Origin: Pararhodobacter oceanensis
GTDB taxonomy: Bacteria > Pseudomonadota > Alphaproteobacteria > Rhodobacterales > Rhodobacteraceae
Direction of reading: 5' to 3'
Assembly: GCF_003076755.1 (NCBI RefSeq)
Contig: NZ_QDKM01000004.1
Span: 186,001 to 250,000 of the forward strand
DNA: 64,000 nt
Notes under the pieces: generated by a model
The model's database searches: none
What the model saw: the letters and a program-made list of their open reading frames with translations, nothing else
What the model was told of the DNA's origin: nothing
Part shown: positions 1-7,710 of the stretch, in pieces
How positions within the stretch are numbered: position 1 is the first letter of the stretch
Layout: each line of letters opens with the position of its first letter
Made by a program: the position numbers and the translations under genes

Positions 1-444
1 CGCCGGATGCATGAGCGGTTCGCGATGTTTGGCGGGCGCGCGGGTGGCTTGCTGAAGCAGATCACCCGCTCGGAGCAGATTGTCTATACGCCGATCAAGG
101 AAATCATCATGGAGCCGCCCTGGTTCAAGGGCCGTGTGGTTCTGGTTGGCGATGCCGCGCATGCTTCGACACCGTTCTGGGCGCAGGGTGCCTCGATGGC
201 GATCGAAGATGTGATCGTTCTTTACTGGCTGTTGCGCGAAAATCGGGATGTGCCGGATATTTTCAGCGAATGGCAAGAGCGCAGATTTGAGCGCTGTGCG
301 TTTGTCCAGAACGGATCGAAATCGACCGGGGTCAATGGCCATGCTGCGGGTCTGGAGGCGATGAACCGCGCGGCCGAACATATCCGCAACCATGCGCAAG
401 ACAATGTTAACAGTCGCTACGAGCGGCTCAATCAGCCGATTTGA
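1..444 (+). CDS. FAD-dependent monooxygenase, C-terminal part (cut by window edge)
   Basis: This is the end of a PHBH-fold aromatic hydroxylase. The reading frame is open to base 1, so the N-terminal dinucleotide-binding half lies outside the window. The GDAAH motif (bases 148-162) followed by PFWAQGASMAIED is the second FAD-binding signature of this family, which uses NAD(P)H and O2 to hydroxylate aromatic or polyketide-like substrates in the cytoplasm. The stop codon lies 10 bases before the start of the cupin gene, so the two are very likely in one operon with the two SnoaL-like genes and the TRAP permease that follow. The substrate cannot be read from this fragment. Confidence 0.85.
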   Translation, partial: RRMHERFAMFGGRAGGLLKQITRSEQIVYTPIKEIIMEPPWFKGRVVLVGDAAHASTPFWAQGASMAIEDVIVLYWLLRENRDVPDIFSEWQERRFERCAFVQNGSKSTGVNGHAAGLEAMNRAAEHIRNHAQDNVNSRYERLNQPI

Positions 445-454
445 GGGGCTATTC

Positions 455-1000
455 ATGACCAAACGACTTTCACCGCTGCGCCGCGTGGTCACGGGCCACA
501 ATGAACAGGGGCAAAGCATCATCATTGAGGACGGCGCGCCCCCGCGGGTGGCCAGGGTTCAGGCGCGGCCCGGCTATGCGATGGCCAATGTCTGGCGCAC
601 CGCCGCTTGCCCCAGCAATGTGCATGATGCCGACAGTATTCTGGAGCATAAAGGCGTGCTGCCGCCGAAACAGGGAACGGTGATCCGTGTGATCGACATT
701 CCGCCCGAGCCCAAAGACCCCGAGGAGCTGGAAAAAGTGCTGCATGCCACATTCCGCGAGCTTTATCCCGATGCCGATCACACCAAGGACAAGGCAGTTC
801 ATCAGGGGATGCATAAGACTGCGACGGTTGATTATGCCATTGTGCTTGCCGGGTCGATCACCGCGATCATGGATGAGGATGAGACGGTGTTGAATGCGGG
901 CGACATCCTGATCCAGCGCGGCACCAATCACGCGTGGTCCAACAGGTCGGAGGGTATGTGCCGCATCGCCTTTGTGCTGGTGGACGGGCAGTTTGAATGA
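455..1000 (+). CDS. Cupin-domain protein, 181 aa
   Basis: A single C-terminal cupin barrel (about residues 105-178) follows a less recognisable N-terminal part. Histidines 116, 120 and 159 sit where small cupins often hold a metal, but the canonical GxHxH motif is not clear. The ATG at 455 is chosen because GAGGGG lies 6 bases upstream and because an earlier start would overlap the monooxygenase. Cupins of this size in catabolic operons are often dioxygenases, isomerases or ligand-binding proteins; which applies here cannot be decided. It is translated right after the monooxygenase and is likely part of the same pathway. Confidence 0.75.
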   Translation: MTKRLSPLRRVVTGHNEQGQSIIIEDGAPPRVARVQARPGYAMANVWRTAACPSNVHDADSILEHKGVLPPKQGTVIRVIDIPPEPKDPEELEKVLHATFRELYPDADHTKDKAVHQGMHKTATVDYAIVLAGSITAIMDEDETVLNAGDILIQRGTNHAWSNRSEGMCRIAFVLVDGQFE

Positions 1001-1175
1001 GCCGGAGGTTTGCGCGACCCCGCGCGCCGAAGGCCCAGAGCCTGAATTTCGCGTGGTTATCTGCAGGACGGCGACCGGAGGGGGCGCGGCCATGGGGGCG
1101 CGCAGCATCGGTTCGGGCGACGGGGAAACCTTGCGGCGGGCCAGTGAGACAGACCTGAACACAACGGAGACGATA

Positions 1176-1595
1176 ATGCCGGATGCAGACAGCCATGAAG
1201 CCTATTTCCGCTCGGTTCTGACGGAGCTTTATGCGGGGAATTTCGAGCCTTTCAACGCCGCCATCGCCGACGACTATATTTGCCATACACCGGGGCGGAG
1301 CAGCATCGCTGGGGATTACCACGGCACCGAGCAGGCCGAGGTCAAACGCCCGAAAATGCGCGCCCTGACCGCGGGGAGTTTCAAGGTCAGAAAGCTGGGC
1401 GATATCTGTATTTCGGGTGATTGGGCGATGGTCCCGGTTGTCGTCTCCGCCGAGGCCGGTGACACGAAATTGGAGACGCCGGCTTTCGGGATCTGGCGGT
1501 TTCGCGGGGATAAGATCGTCGAGCATTGGGAGATGAATTTCGACCAATACGGGTTTGACGCCTTCGTCGCCGCGGCAGAAGCACAGGGCCGCTAG
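1176..1595 (+). CDS. SnoaL-like / NTF2-fold protein, copy 1 (139 aa)
   Basis: A small alpha+beta-barrel protein of the SnoaL/NTF2 superfamily, which includes polyketide cyclases, isomerases and dehydratases as well as non-enzymatic members. The C-terminal half has the typical 'FGIWRF-(D/G)-IVEHW' strand pair ending in a 'DQYxFDxFVAAAEA' helix. The start at 1176 is supported by CGGAGA a few bases upstream; the frame is open further upstream but would overlap the cupin. It is a tandem paralogue of the next gene, with matching length and roughly 40-45% identity by eye. About 175 bases separate it from the cupin, so it may have its own signal or processing site. Confidence 0.75.
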   Translation: MPDADSHEAYFRSVLTELYAGNFEPFNAAIADDYICHTPGRSSIAGDYHGTEQAEVKRPKMRALTAGSFKVRKLGDICISGDWAMVPVVVSAEAGDTKLETPAFGIWRFRGDKIVEHWEMNFDQYGFDAFVAAAEAQGR

Positions 1596-1597
1596 GG

Positions 1598-2017
1598 GTG
1601 GCGCTCGATCCGCAGGGCATCGCACAGTTGCGACAGGTGCTTTCCCAGCTTTATGACGGCAATGTCGCACCGTTCGAAGCGGCGCGGGCGGATAGCTATA
1701 CGCTGCATGTTCCCGGACAGAGCCGTATCGCCGGACGCTACCAAGGGGCCGCCGAAACCGCGCGGTTCATCGCCAGGCTGTCAGAGCTTAGTGGCGGAAC
1801 TTTCGCCGTCACGCGTACCGCAGAAATCTGCATCTCGGGGAACTGGGCGATGGTTCCGCTGCGGGTCACTGCCGCGGTCGATGATCTGCGGCTGGACATG
1901 CCGGCCTTCGGGATCTGGCGCTTTGACGGTGCGGAAATCGTTGAACACTGGACACTTCATATGGATCAATATGCGTTCGATAGATTCGTCGCAGCTGCGG
2001 AGGCACCATTGCCATGA
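1598..2017 (+). CDS. SnoaL-like / NTF2-fold protein, copy 2 (139 aa)
   Basis: This is the second of two tandem SnoaL-like paralogues. It starts with GTG only two bases after the stop of copy 1 and ends overlapping the ATG of the TRAP permease (ATGA), so it is translationally coupled on both sides. It shares with copy 1 the blocks 'PFxAAxADxY', 'EICISGxWAMVP', 'PAFGIWRF' and 'IVEHW'. Equal lengths and tight coupling suggest a duplication that could yield a heterodimer or two specificities on related intermediates. Substrate and catalytic residues are not assigned. Confidence 0.75.
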   Translation: MALDPQGIAQLRQVLSQLYDGNVAPFEAARADSYTLHVPGQSRIAGRYQGAAETARFIARLSELSGGTFAVTRTAEICISGNWAMVPLRVTAAVDDLRLDMPAFGIWRFDGAEIVEHWTLHMDQYAFDRFVAAAEAPLP

Positions 2018-3915
2018 GGGCATTACTGGACAGGCTGCACGTCATCTCGCATGGCATCACCGAAAAGATCGCCGCGCTGGGGGTTATCGGCATCCTCGGG
2101 ATTGGCTTTGTGACCGTCCTCGACGTGCTTTTGCGCTTCTTTTTCAACAATCCAATCGACGGGCTGAATGAAATCACCGCGCCGCTGCTGGCGCTGGGGG
2201 TCGCGGCCTGCCTGCCTGCCGGTGCCTCGGGCCGGGTCAATATCACCATCGACTTTATGCAAACTCTGGTCGGGACGCTCGGCTTTGCCTGGCTGCGTGC
2301 CTTGGGCTCGGGGTTGTTGTTGATCTTCCTGACCGTGGTGGTCTGGCGGCTGTTTGCGCTGGCCGAGCGCTACACGATGGTGGGGCGGACCTCGAACCTT
2401 TTGGAACTGCCGGTCGGGCTGATCCTCTATGTGGTGACCAGCGTGGTGGCGCTGACGCTGTTTGTCCAGCTGTTGCAGTTTGCGCTGCAGTTTTCGGATG
2501 CCTTCCGCTTAAGCCGCCGCGTCGGATACACGATCTGCGGCCTTTGCCTGCTGTTGATCCTCGGCTTTTTCGTGGTGCCTGCGCCCTATCAAGCCGTGGC
2601 GGCGGTGTTTACCGGAATGCAGCCGGCGTTTCTGGCGTTAACCTGTTTCGGGCTGATGTGGCTGATGGTGATTTTCTCGGTTCCGGTGGGGGCGGCGACC
2701 GGTCTGGCGGGGCTCTTGGGGTCGATGGTCATTCTGGGCTCAAACGCGGGGATGACCATGTTCGGGGGCCGCGTTCACCATATGCTGTTCAACGAAAGCC
2801 TCGCGGTGCTGCCGCTGTTTCTGATGATGGGGTCGTTTGCGACGGTTGCCGGCATGTCCTCCGAGATCTACCGCTTTGCCAATTCCGCAATCGGTCACCT
2901 TCGCGGCGGATTGGCGATGGCGACGATTCTGGGGTCGGCGGGGTTTGGTGCGCTGACCGGATCATCGCTGGCCACCTCGGCAACCATTGGCAAGGTCGCC
3001 TTGCCGGAAATGGCCAAGCGAAACTATAGCCGTTCATTGGCCGCGGGAACCGTGGCGGCGGGCGGCACGCTGGGGCAGCTTATCCCGCCCTCGACGGTGA
3101 TTGTGATCTATGCGCTGCTCGCCGAAGCCTCGATCGGCACGCTGTTTATCGCGACGATTGTTCCGGCCTTGCTTGCGGTCTGCCTGTATCTTGTCGCGAT
3201 CTCGATCACCGTGAAACTGTCGCCCGGCGGTGTCCCCAAGGGGGAACGGGTGCCGCGGATGCAGATGATGCGCGATTTCGGCAATGGCTGGCAGGTTATC
3301 GTGCTGATCACGCTGGTGATTGGCGGGATCTATACCGGCGTGTTCACCGAGACCGAGGCCGCGTCGGTTGGTGCCATCGCGGCCTTTGGCTTCGCAATTG
3401 CGCGCGGCAAGATCAATCGCGATACGATCTGGGCGGTGATGCGCGAGACGACCTCGACCATCGCGTTGATATATGTGCTGATCTTCGGGGCGACCAATTT
3501 CTCGTTCATGGTCGGCATATCCGGTGTCCCTGACCTGATGGTCGCGGGTATGACCGCGCTGACCACGACGCCGGTGCTGATCGTGATCATGATTGCCGCG
3601 ATCTATCTGGTTCTGGGCACGGTGATGGATACATTCGCGATTATGATCATCACCTTGCCGGTGTTCCTGCCGCTGGTTGAATCACTGGGGTTCGATCCGA
3701 TCTGGTGGGGCATTCTGACCATCTGTCTGGTCGAGATCGGCATGATCACCCCGCCGTTCGGATTGAATCTGTTCATCATGAAATCCATCGATCCGCATCT
3801 GAAATTGACCGATGTTTACAAAGGCGTCGCGCCCTTTGTTGTCGCAGATGTGGTGAAAATCGCGCTGTTGATTGGGTTTCCGATCATCGTGTTGTGGCTG
3901 CCCGGCACGCGGTGA
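2014..3915 (+). CDS. TRAP transporter fused permease (DctQ-DctM), 633 aa
   Basis: An inner-membrane TRAP (tripartite ATP-independent periplasmic) transporter permease in which the small DctQ-type subunit (about residues 15-170) is fused to the large DctM-type subunit (about 190-630). The DctM part shows the usual glycine-rich segments such as 'TGSSLATSATIGKVALPEM' and 'AGGTLGQLIPPSTVIVIY'. The family imports carboxylates and other organic anions using a sodium gradient and a periplasmic DctP binding protein. No dctP is in the window; it may lie upstream of base 1. The start overlaps the previous stop. Its position inside the catabolic operon suggests it imports the substrate degraded by the neighbouring enzymes. 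Confidence 0.92.
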   Translation: MRALLDRLHVISHGITEKIAALGVIGILGIGFVTVLDVLLRFFFNNPIDGLNEITAPLLALGVAACLPAGASGRVNITIDFMQTLVGTLGFAWLRALGSGLLLIFLTVVVWRLFALAERYTMVGRTSNLLELPVGLILYVVTSVVALTLFVQLLQFALQFSDAFRLSRRVGYTICGLCLLLILGFFVVPAPYQAVAAVFTGMQPAFLALTCFGLMWLMVIFSVPVGAATGLAGLLGSMVILGSNAGMTMFGGRVHHMLFNESLAVLPLFLMMGSFATVAGMSSEIYRFANSAIGHLRGGLAMATILGSAGFGALTGSSLATSATIGKVALPEMAKRNYSRSLAAGTVAAGGTLGQLIPPSTVIVIYALLAEASIGTLFIATIVPALLAVCLYLVAISITVKLSPGGVPKGERVPRMQMMRDFGNGWQVIVLITLVIGGIYTGVFTETEAASVGAIAAFGFAIARGKINRDTIWAVMRETTSTIALIYVLIFGATNFSFMVGISGVPDLMVAGMTALTTTPVLIVIMIAAIYLVLGTVMDTFAIMIITLPVFLPLVESLGFDPIWWGILTICLVEIGMITPPFGLNLFIMKSIDPHLKLTDVYKGVAPFVVADVVKIALLIGFPIIVLWLPGTR

Positions 3916-3943
3916 GGGGCAGGGGCCAGTATCAGGAGGTGAT

Positions 3944-4618
3944 ATGCCGAAATTGACGCTCTATGTCGCGCCGGGCTCTTGCGCCCGGGTGCCAACAATC
4001 GCGCTGGAGGAAATCGGCGTCCCCTTTGCCACCGAGCTGGTGCGGTTCAAGGCGCAGCAGCACAAGTCCGAGGCTTACCGCGCGCTCAATCCCAAGGGCA
4101 AGGTTCCGGTGCTGGTGGTCGATAGCACGCCCCTGACCGAGAATGTCGCGATCCTGAGCTGGTTAAACTCGCGCTTTCCCGACGCCGCGCTGCTTCCGCC
4201 TGTCGAGACGCCGTTTGCGCAGGCCCAGCAACTCTCGGATCTGGCGTTTGTCTCATCGACGCTGCATCCGATCGTCACCCGCATTCGCGTGCCCTATCTA
4301 TTCGGCTCGACCCCCGAGATCCAAGCGGATGTCCGCGAAAAGGGCATGACTGCGATGCAGCCCTTCGCGCAACTGCTGGAGGAGAGGTTCGATAAGGGGC
4401 GGTGGTGGTATGGCGAGAGCTGGTCGATCGTCGATGCCTATCTCTACTGGGTCTGGTGGCGGATTGTCGGCGCGGGGTTTCCGGTTGAGTGCTTTCCGCG
4501 CCTGCAGGACTTCGCTCAACGCATCGAGCGCCGCCCATCGGTGATGCGGGCTTTGGCGCGCGAGGCCGATCAGGAGCAGATGCTCAATGACGAGGGGCTA
4601 TCGCTCAATTTGACCTAG
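3944..4618 (+). CDS. Glutathione S-transferase family protein, 224 aa
   Basis: A cytosolic GST: N-terminal thioredoxin fold with 'LYVAPGSCARVPTIALEEIG', the cis-proline strand 'GKVPVLVV' and 'LTENVAIL' for glutathione gamma-glutamyl binding, then an all-helical C-terminal domain. The Cys/Ser next to the first helix (PGSCAR) resembles beta-class bacterial GSTs. The ATG at 3944 has a strong AGGAGG five bases away. It follows the TRAP permease by 28 bases on the same strand. The end overlaps the end of the convergent TetR gene by 14 bases. In such operons GSTs open rings, isomerise or detoxify electrophilic intermediates; the reaction here is unknown. Confidence 0.9.
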   Translation: MPKLTLYVAPGSCARVPTIALEEIGVPFATELVRFKAQQHKSEAYRALNPKGKVPVLVVDSTPLTENVAILSWLNSRFPDAALLPPVETPFAQAQQLSDLAFVSSTLHPIVTRIRVPYLFGSTPEIQADVREKGMTAMQPFAQLLEERFDKGRWWYGESWSIVDAYLYWVWWRIVGAGFPVECFPRLQDFAQRIERRPSVMRALAREADQEQMLNDEGLSLNLT

Positions 4619-5252
4619 CGTTTGGCGCGCGGATGAGCAGGTCGATGATCGCATCGGCGTGCGACTGAAGAGCCGCTTCGGAACTGATATCGCCGCCTTC
4701 CAGCGCATTGGTAAGCGCATAGAGCGCCATGGGAAATGAGCCGCCATGGGTGATCATAAAGAAGATCGTGCGGCTTGAGACATCCGGTATTGCCCCCTCG
4801 GCCTGGGCGCCGTCGATCAGGTCTTTGAGCAATTGGTAGAACGGCCCCACGAGGTTTTCTTTCAAAAACGCGCCGCGGGTGCCATCCTCGCCACCATCGT
4901 GAACAATGATGCGGCTCATCTGCGGCCAGCGCGCCGAGGCGGTAATGAAGGCGCGAATGAACGCCTTGAGTTCTTCGGTTTTGCTACCGCCGTCAAAGGC
5001 ATTGGCCGCGATCAGGTCTTTGGAAAAACACTCGACAAGATGGGTGATGGCCGCGATCCAGAGCGCATCCTTGGTGCCGAAATAATACCGCGCCAGCCGT
5101 TTGTCCGCCCCTGCCGCCTCGGCGATTTGACTGAGCGAGACGCCGTCAAAGCCACGTTTGGCAAAAAGATCAATCGAGGCGCGCAGCAGCGACAGTTTCA
5201 AATCACTACTGCTGTCGCCTTGCGGGCGTCCGGGCTTTCGGTCTGCAGTCAC
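4605..5252 (-). CDS. TetR/AcrR-family transcriptional regulator, about 215 aa
   Basis: An N-terminal helix-turn-helix (about residues 18-62, with 'GVSLSQIAEAAGADKRLARYYFG') is followed by a helical ligand-binding domain, the standard TetR layout. I chose the GTG at 5252 because AAGAGG lies 8 bases upstream and the protein then has the usual N-terminal length; a TTG at 5321 in the same frame would give 238 residues but has no clear ribosome site and would overlap the operator region. It is transcribed away from the DAPG-hydrolase-like gene, and two copies of a 16-bp palindrome lie between them. That arrangement is typical of a local repressor controlling itself and the divergent gene. Confidence 0.88.
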   Translation of the reverse strand: MTADRKPGRPQGDSSSDLKLSLLRASIDLFAKRGFDGVSLSQIAEAAGADKRLARYYFGTKDALWIAAITHLVECFSKDLIAANAFDGGSKTEELKAFIRAFITASARWPQMSRIIVHDGGEDGTRGAFLKENLVGPFYQLLKDLIDGAQAEGAIPDVSSRTIFFMITHGGSFPMALYALTNALEGGDISSEAALQSHADAIIDLLIRAPNARSN

Positions 5253-5323
5253 GGTCAATGCCTCTTTGCAAGGGTAGGTCTGGTGCAGCCTATACAATGC
5301 GGCGGGGGAGAAATGAAGCAAGT

Positions 5324-5339
5324 TTCCCCACTCGGGGAA
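5324..5339. promoter_or_regulatory. Palindromic operator, copy 1
   Basis: TTCCCCACTCGGGGAA is a 6+4+6 perfect inverted repeat in the gap between the TetR gene and the divergent gene at 5409. It matches the second copy (5356-5371) at 13 of 16 positions, and the two centres are 32 bases apart, about three helical turns. Binding by the adjacent TetR protein is inferred. Confidence 0.65.
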
Positions 5340-5347
5340 TTATTTCG

Positions 5348-5376
5348 TTGACATATTCCCCATACGTGGAATATCA
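5348..5376 (+). promoter_or_regulatory. Predicted sigma70-type promoter of the gene at 5409
   Basis: A consensus -35 TTGACA (5348-5353) is followed after 17 bases by ATATCA (5371-5376). The spacer contains operator copy 2, so a bound repressor would block polymerase directly. The match is by eye only. Confidence 0.55.
5356..5371. promoter_or_regulatory. Palindromic operator, copy 2
   Basis: TTCCCCATACGTGGAA matches copy 1 at 13 of 16 bases. It is embedded in a longer inverted repeat ATATTCC-N8-GGAATAT (5353-5374) and sits between the predicted -35 and -10 elements. Confidence 0.65.
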
Positions 5377-5408
5377 GGCTGGAAATGGTTTTGAAAAGGA
5401 TACCGGCT

Positions 5409-6134
5409 ATGAAGAAAACGATCCTCGCGGCAGTCGCCGTGGCAGCGGTAGGTGTCGCCGCTTTCGGTGTGCCGCCCTTTACCGGCCAGCCCACAGCGGG
5501 ATTTGCCGAGGGCGAGGCCGGTTTTGAAAGCGGCGTGCGGCGGTTGCCGAACGGTGTGGTCGAGGTCTCGGCCCTCACCCCGATGCCGGGGGTAAGCGCG
5601 GAGATGGTCGGCTGGTGGTTTGGCTCTTACCTGCAAACAACCGAACACTATCAGCGGTGGTTTCCGCAGGCCCATGTCTGGATGGATTGGGAGAACAAGA
5701 CGCCCGATGAATATATCGGCGCCAGCCATCTGGTGCATGAATATATCGGTGACGACCTCGCCATGTTGCGCATTCAATTCGTCCCCGCCGAAGAGATCCT
5801 TGGCGAGGTTGATCTGGGCGAAGACGATGTTGCGGTCTGTGCGCGGGTCGGCTTGCTTGAGGAGCCGCTCAATGTCGGCAGGATGTGTCACATCATTCGC
5901 AACACCGAGGATGGCGCGGAAATGCGCAGCCGTTTCTGGCTGGGCTTCGTCGCGGAACGCGATGGCAATGAGCAGGTCGCATCCTTAACTGGTCTGGTCG
6001 CGAATACCTATCTGGTGCGACAGCTGACCCTGAAGAATGACGCCGCAACCGCGCTGATGCAGCATTGTCTGGATGAAATGACCATTCTTGCCGGCTTCCT
6101 GCCCGGCCTTTTTGCGCAGGAAACCGCCACGTAA
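5409..6134 (+). CDS. DAPG hydrolase (PhlG)-like protein with N-terminal signal, 241 aa
   Basis: The protein resembles the 2,4-diacetylphloroglucinol hydrolase family, zinc enzymes that cleave a carbon-carbon bond to remove an acetyl group from acylated phloroglucinols. Seen here: 'EMVGWWFGSYLQTTEHYQRW', H80, E111, and an HxxxE pair H219/E223 near the C-terminus. From memory, PhlG binds zinc through H129, E160, H270 and E274; the H-to-E (31) and HxxxE spacings agree with that. Residues 1-23 look like a signal peptide or membrane anchor (KK then a long hydrophobic stretch), which is unusual for PhlG. AAAAGGA lies 8 bases upstream of the ATG. It is divergent from the TetR gene. Confidence 0.7.
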   Translation: MKKTILAAVAVAAVGVAAFGVPPFTGQPTAGFAEGEAGFESGVRRLPNGVVEVSALTPMPGVSAEMVGWWFGSYLQTTEHYQRWFPQAHVWMDWENKTPDEYIGASHLVHEYIGDDLAMLRIQFVPAEEILGEVDLGEDDVAVCARVGLLEEPLNVGRMCHIIRNTEDGAEMRSRFWLGFVAERDGNEQVASLTGLVANTYLVRQLTLKNDAATALMQHCLDEMTILAGFLPGLFAQETAT

Positions 6135-6170
6135 TCCCTTAGACCCTGCCAGCATAGATTGGAATTTCCG

Positions 6171-7009
6171 ATGGCTGAAATTGAAACGACACGGGCCGAT
6201 ATTCGCGCGCTGACCGGTGTGCATCTTTACCACAACTATATGTCAAATTGCTCGCAACGGGTGTCTCTGGCCCTGCGCGAAAAGGGCGTGGATTACGTCA
6301 GCCACCATATCGACCTGCAGCGGCAAGAGAATCTAACCGATGCGTTTGTTGCGCTGAACCCGAATAAAGTTGTGCCGGTTTTGGTTCACGATGGCCGCAC
6401 CTATGTCGAGTCGAATGATATCATCGACTATATAGATAAGGCGTTTGCGGGGCCGAAATTGATCCCTGATGATCCTCAGATTGTCGCTTTGACCGAGGCG
6501 TTGCTCTCCGCCTCGGCAGCGCTGCAAGACACGATCAAGTTTCTGACCTATGAGTTTTTGATGAAGCCGATCTCGTTGAAATCCGCGCGGAAAAACAATG
6601 CGCTGGAGGCCGAGGAGGTGGGCTCGGATCGCCACCGGTTCCTGACCGAGTTTCTGGCGCCCGGCGGTTTCACCAACGACCGTATCACCGCTGAGGTTGC
6701 GGCGCTTTCGGCGGCGTTTGATATGCTCGAGCACCGGTTGACCGATACGCCATGGCTGAGCGGCGCTACCTATGGTCTTGCCGATATCTCGTGGTTCCCC
6801 AATCTGCGCCGCGCCAAAATGATGCGCTATCCGCTGAACGTCATCCCGCATTGGCCGCATGGTTTGAGAGGGCGAGCGCGCGGGCCTCGATCAAAGCCTC
6901 GATCCTGCAGACCGAACAACTGGCCCCGCGCATGTTCATGGCAGCCTACAGCCGTTACCGCGCGTTGCGGGGAACCTCGATCTCGGCATATTTGGGTGCG
7001 TCGGGATAG
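6171..7009 (+). pseudogene. Glutathione S-transferase family gene with a -1 frameshift near base 6835
   Basis: The frame starting at 6171 gives a normal GST N-terminal domain ('MSNCSQRVSLALREKGVDY', 'NPNKVVPVLVHDG', 'VESNDIIDYID') and most of the helical domain up to 'RRAKMMRYPL'. From there the family-like ending ('ERHPALAAWFERASAR' and so on) continues in another frame and ends at 7009. One missing G after CTG at about 6834-6836 would restore a continuous protein of about 279 residues. As written, the first frame runs on to 7082 with an unrelated tail. It is either a genuine recent inactivation or a sequencing error. It sits downstream of the PhlG-like gene and probably in its operon. Confidence 0.8.
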
Positions 7010-7397
7010 TTTTTTGCAGGGCGCGGCGAGCAATTCGCAAGCTAAAGCGGCGTCTTCGCCAAACAGACGCGTGCGGGCGTAGATGCGGTTTCGCGTCGCG
7101 CCGCGCGCCTTGACCCATAATACAGCGAACGGTCGGTAGCTGCGCCTCGTCGTCACCTCGGACGAGAGGGCGCGTTATGCTCGGTCGGTCATTAGGCAAG
7201 ATCAGCGCAGCCGAATAGCGCCTCTCGCAGTATCCCCGCGACATTCATATCGCGCCAGAGACCACCTCGGGCTTTAGGACATGCCACGGCTCATGCGCCA
7301 AGCATGGACCGCCCGCGTTCAGCAGCCATAACGCAACCCGCTGAAATACCGTCGCTACATTGAGCGAGGGTGGTATCAACTGTGTTTGAAAGTGAAG
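7010..7397. other. Non-coding stretch between the frameshifted GST and tRNA-Gln
   Basis: I see no gene with plausible start, ribosome site and family resemblance, no strong hairpin and no repeat shared with the rest of the window. It forms the right edge of the accessory cluster and could contain degraded sequence. Confidence 0.5.
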
Positions 7398-7472
7398 TGG
7401 CTGGGGCGGTAGGATTCGAACCTACGATACACGGTACCAAAAACCGATGCCTTACCGCTTGGCTACGCCCCA
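7398..7472 (-). tRNA. tRNA-Gln (anticodon TTG)
   Basis: On the minus strand a TGGGGCG acceptor strand (7472-7466) pairs with CGCCCCA (7408-7402). The D arm (AGCCAAGCGGTAAGGC), anticodon loop TTTTGGT with TTG in place, the T arm with GGTTCGAATCC and an encoded CCA end are all present, and the identity matches bacterial Gln tRNAs. The closing base pair of the anticodon stem is a T-T mismatch. Confidence 0.95.
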
Positions 7473-7710
7473 ACTGAGGCGGTGTTTACCCAAGTGCTTC
7501 GCGGGCTGCAAGGGGGGGGATGAAGAATTTCCGCCTCTTTGTGCAAGATATTCTTTTTAAGGTGTTTTTTCCCGCTGGGGGCACCTCGGGGCGGGGCTGC
7601 GTCAGGCTGTGTCATTGCGATCAGCGGTTTGATTCTGGTTCTTTCACCGCCCTGCCAGAGCGTGTATGCCCCGAGGGTCAATTCGGGGATGAGAGCGAAA
7701 GTGAGGCGCC

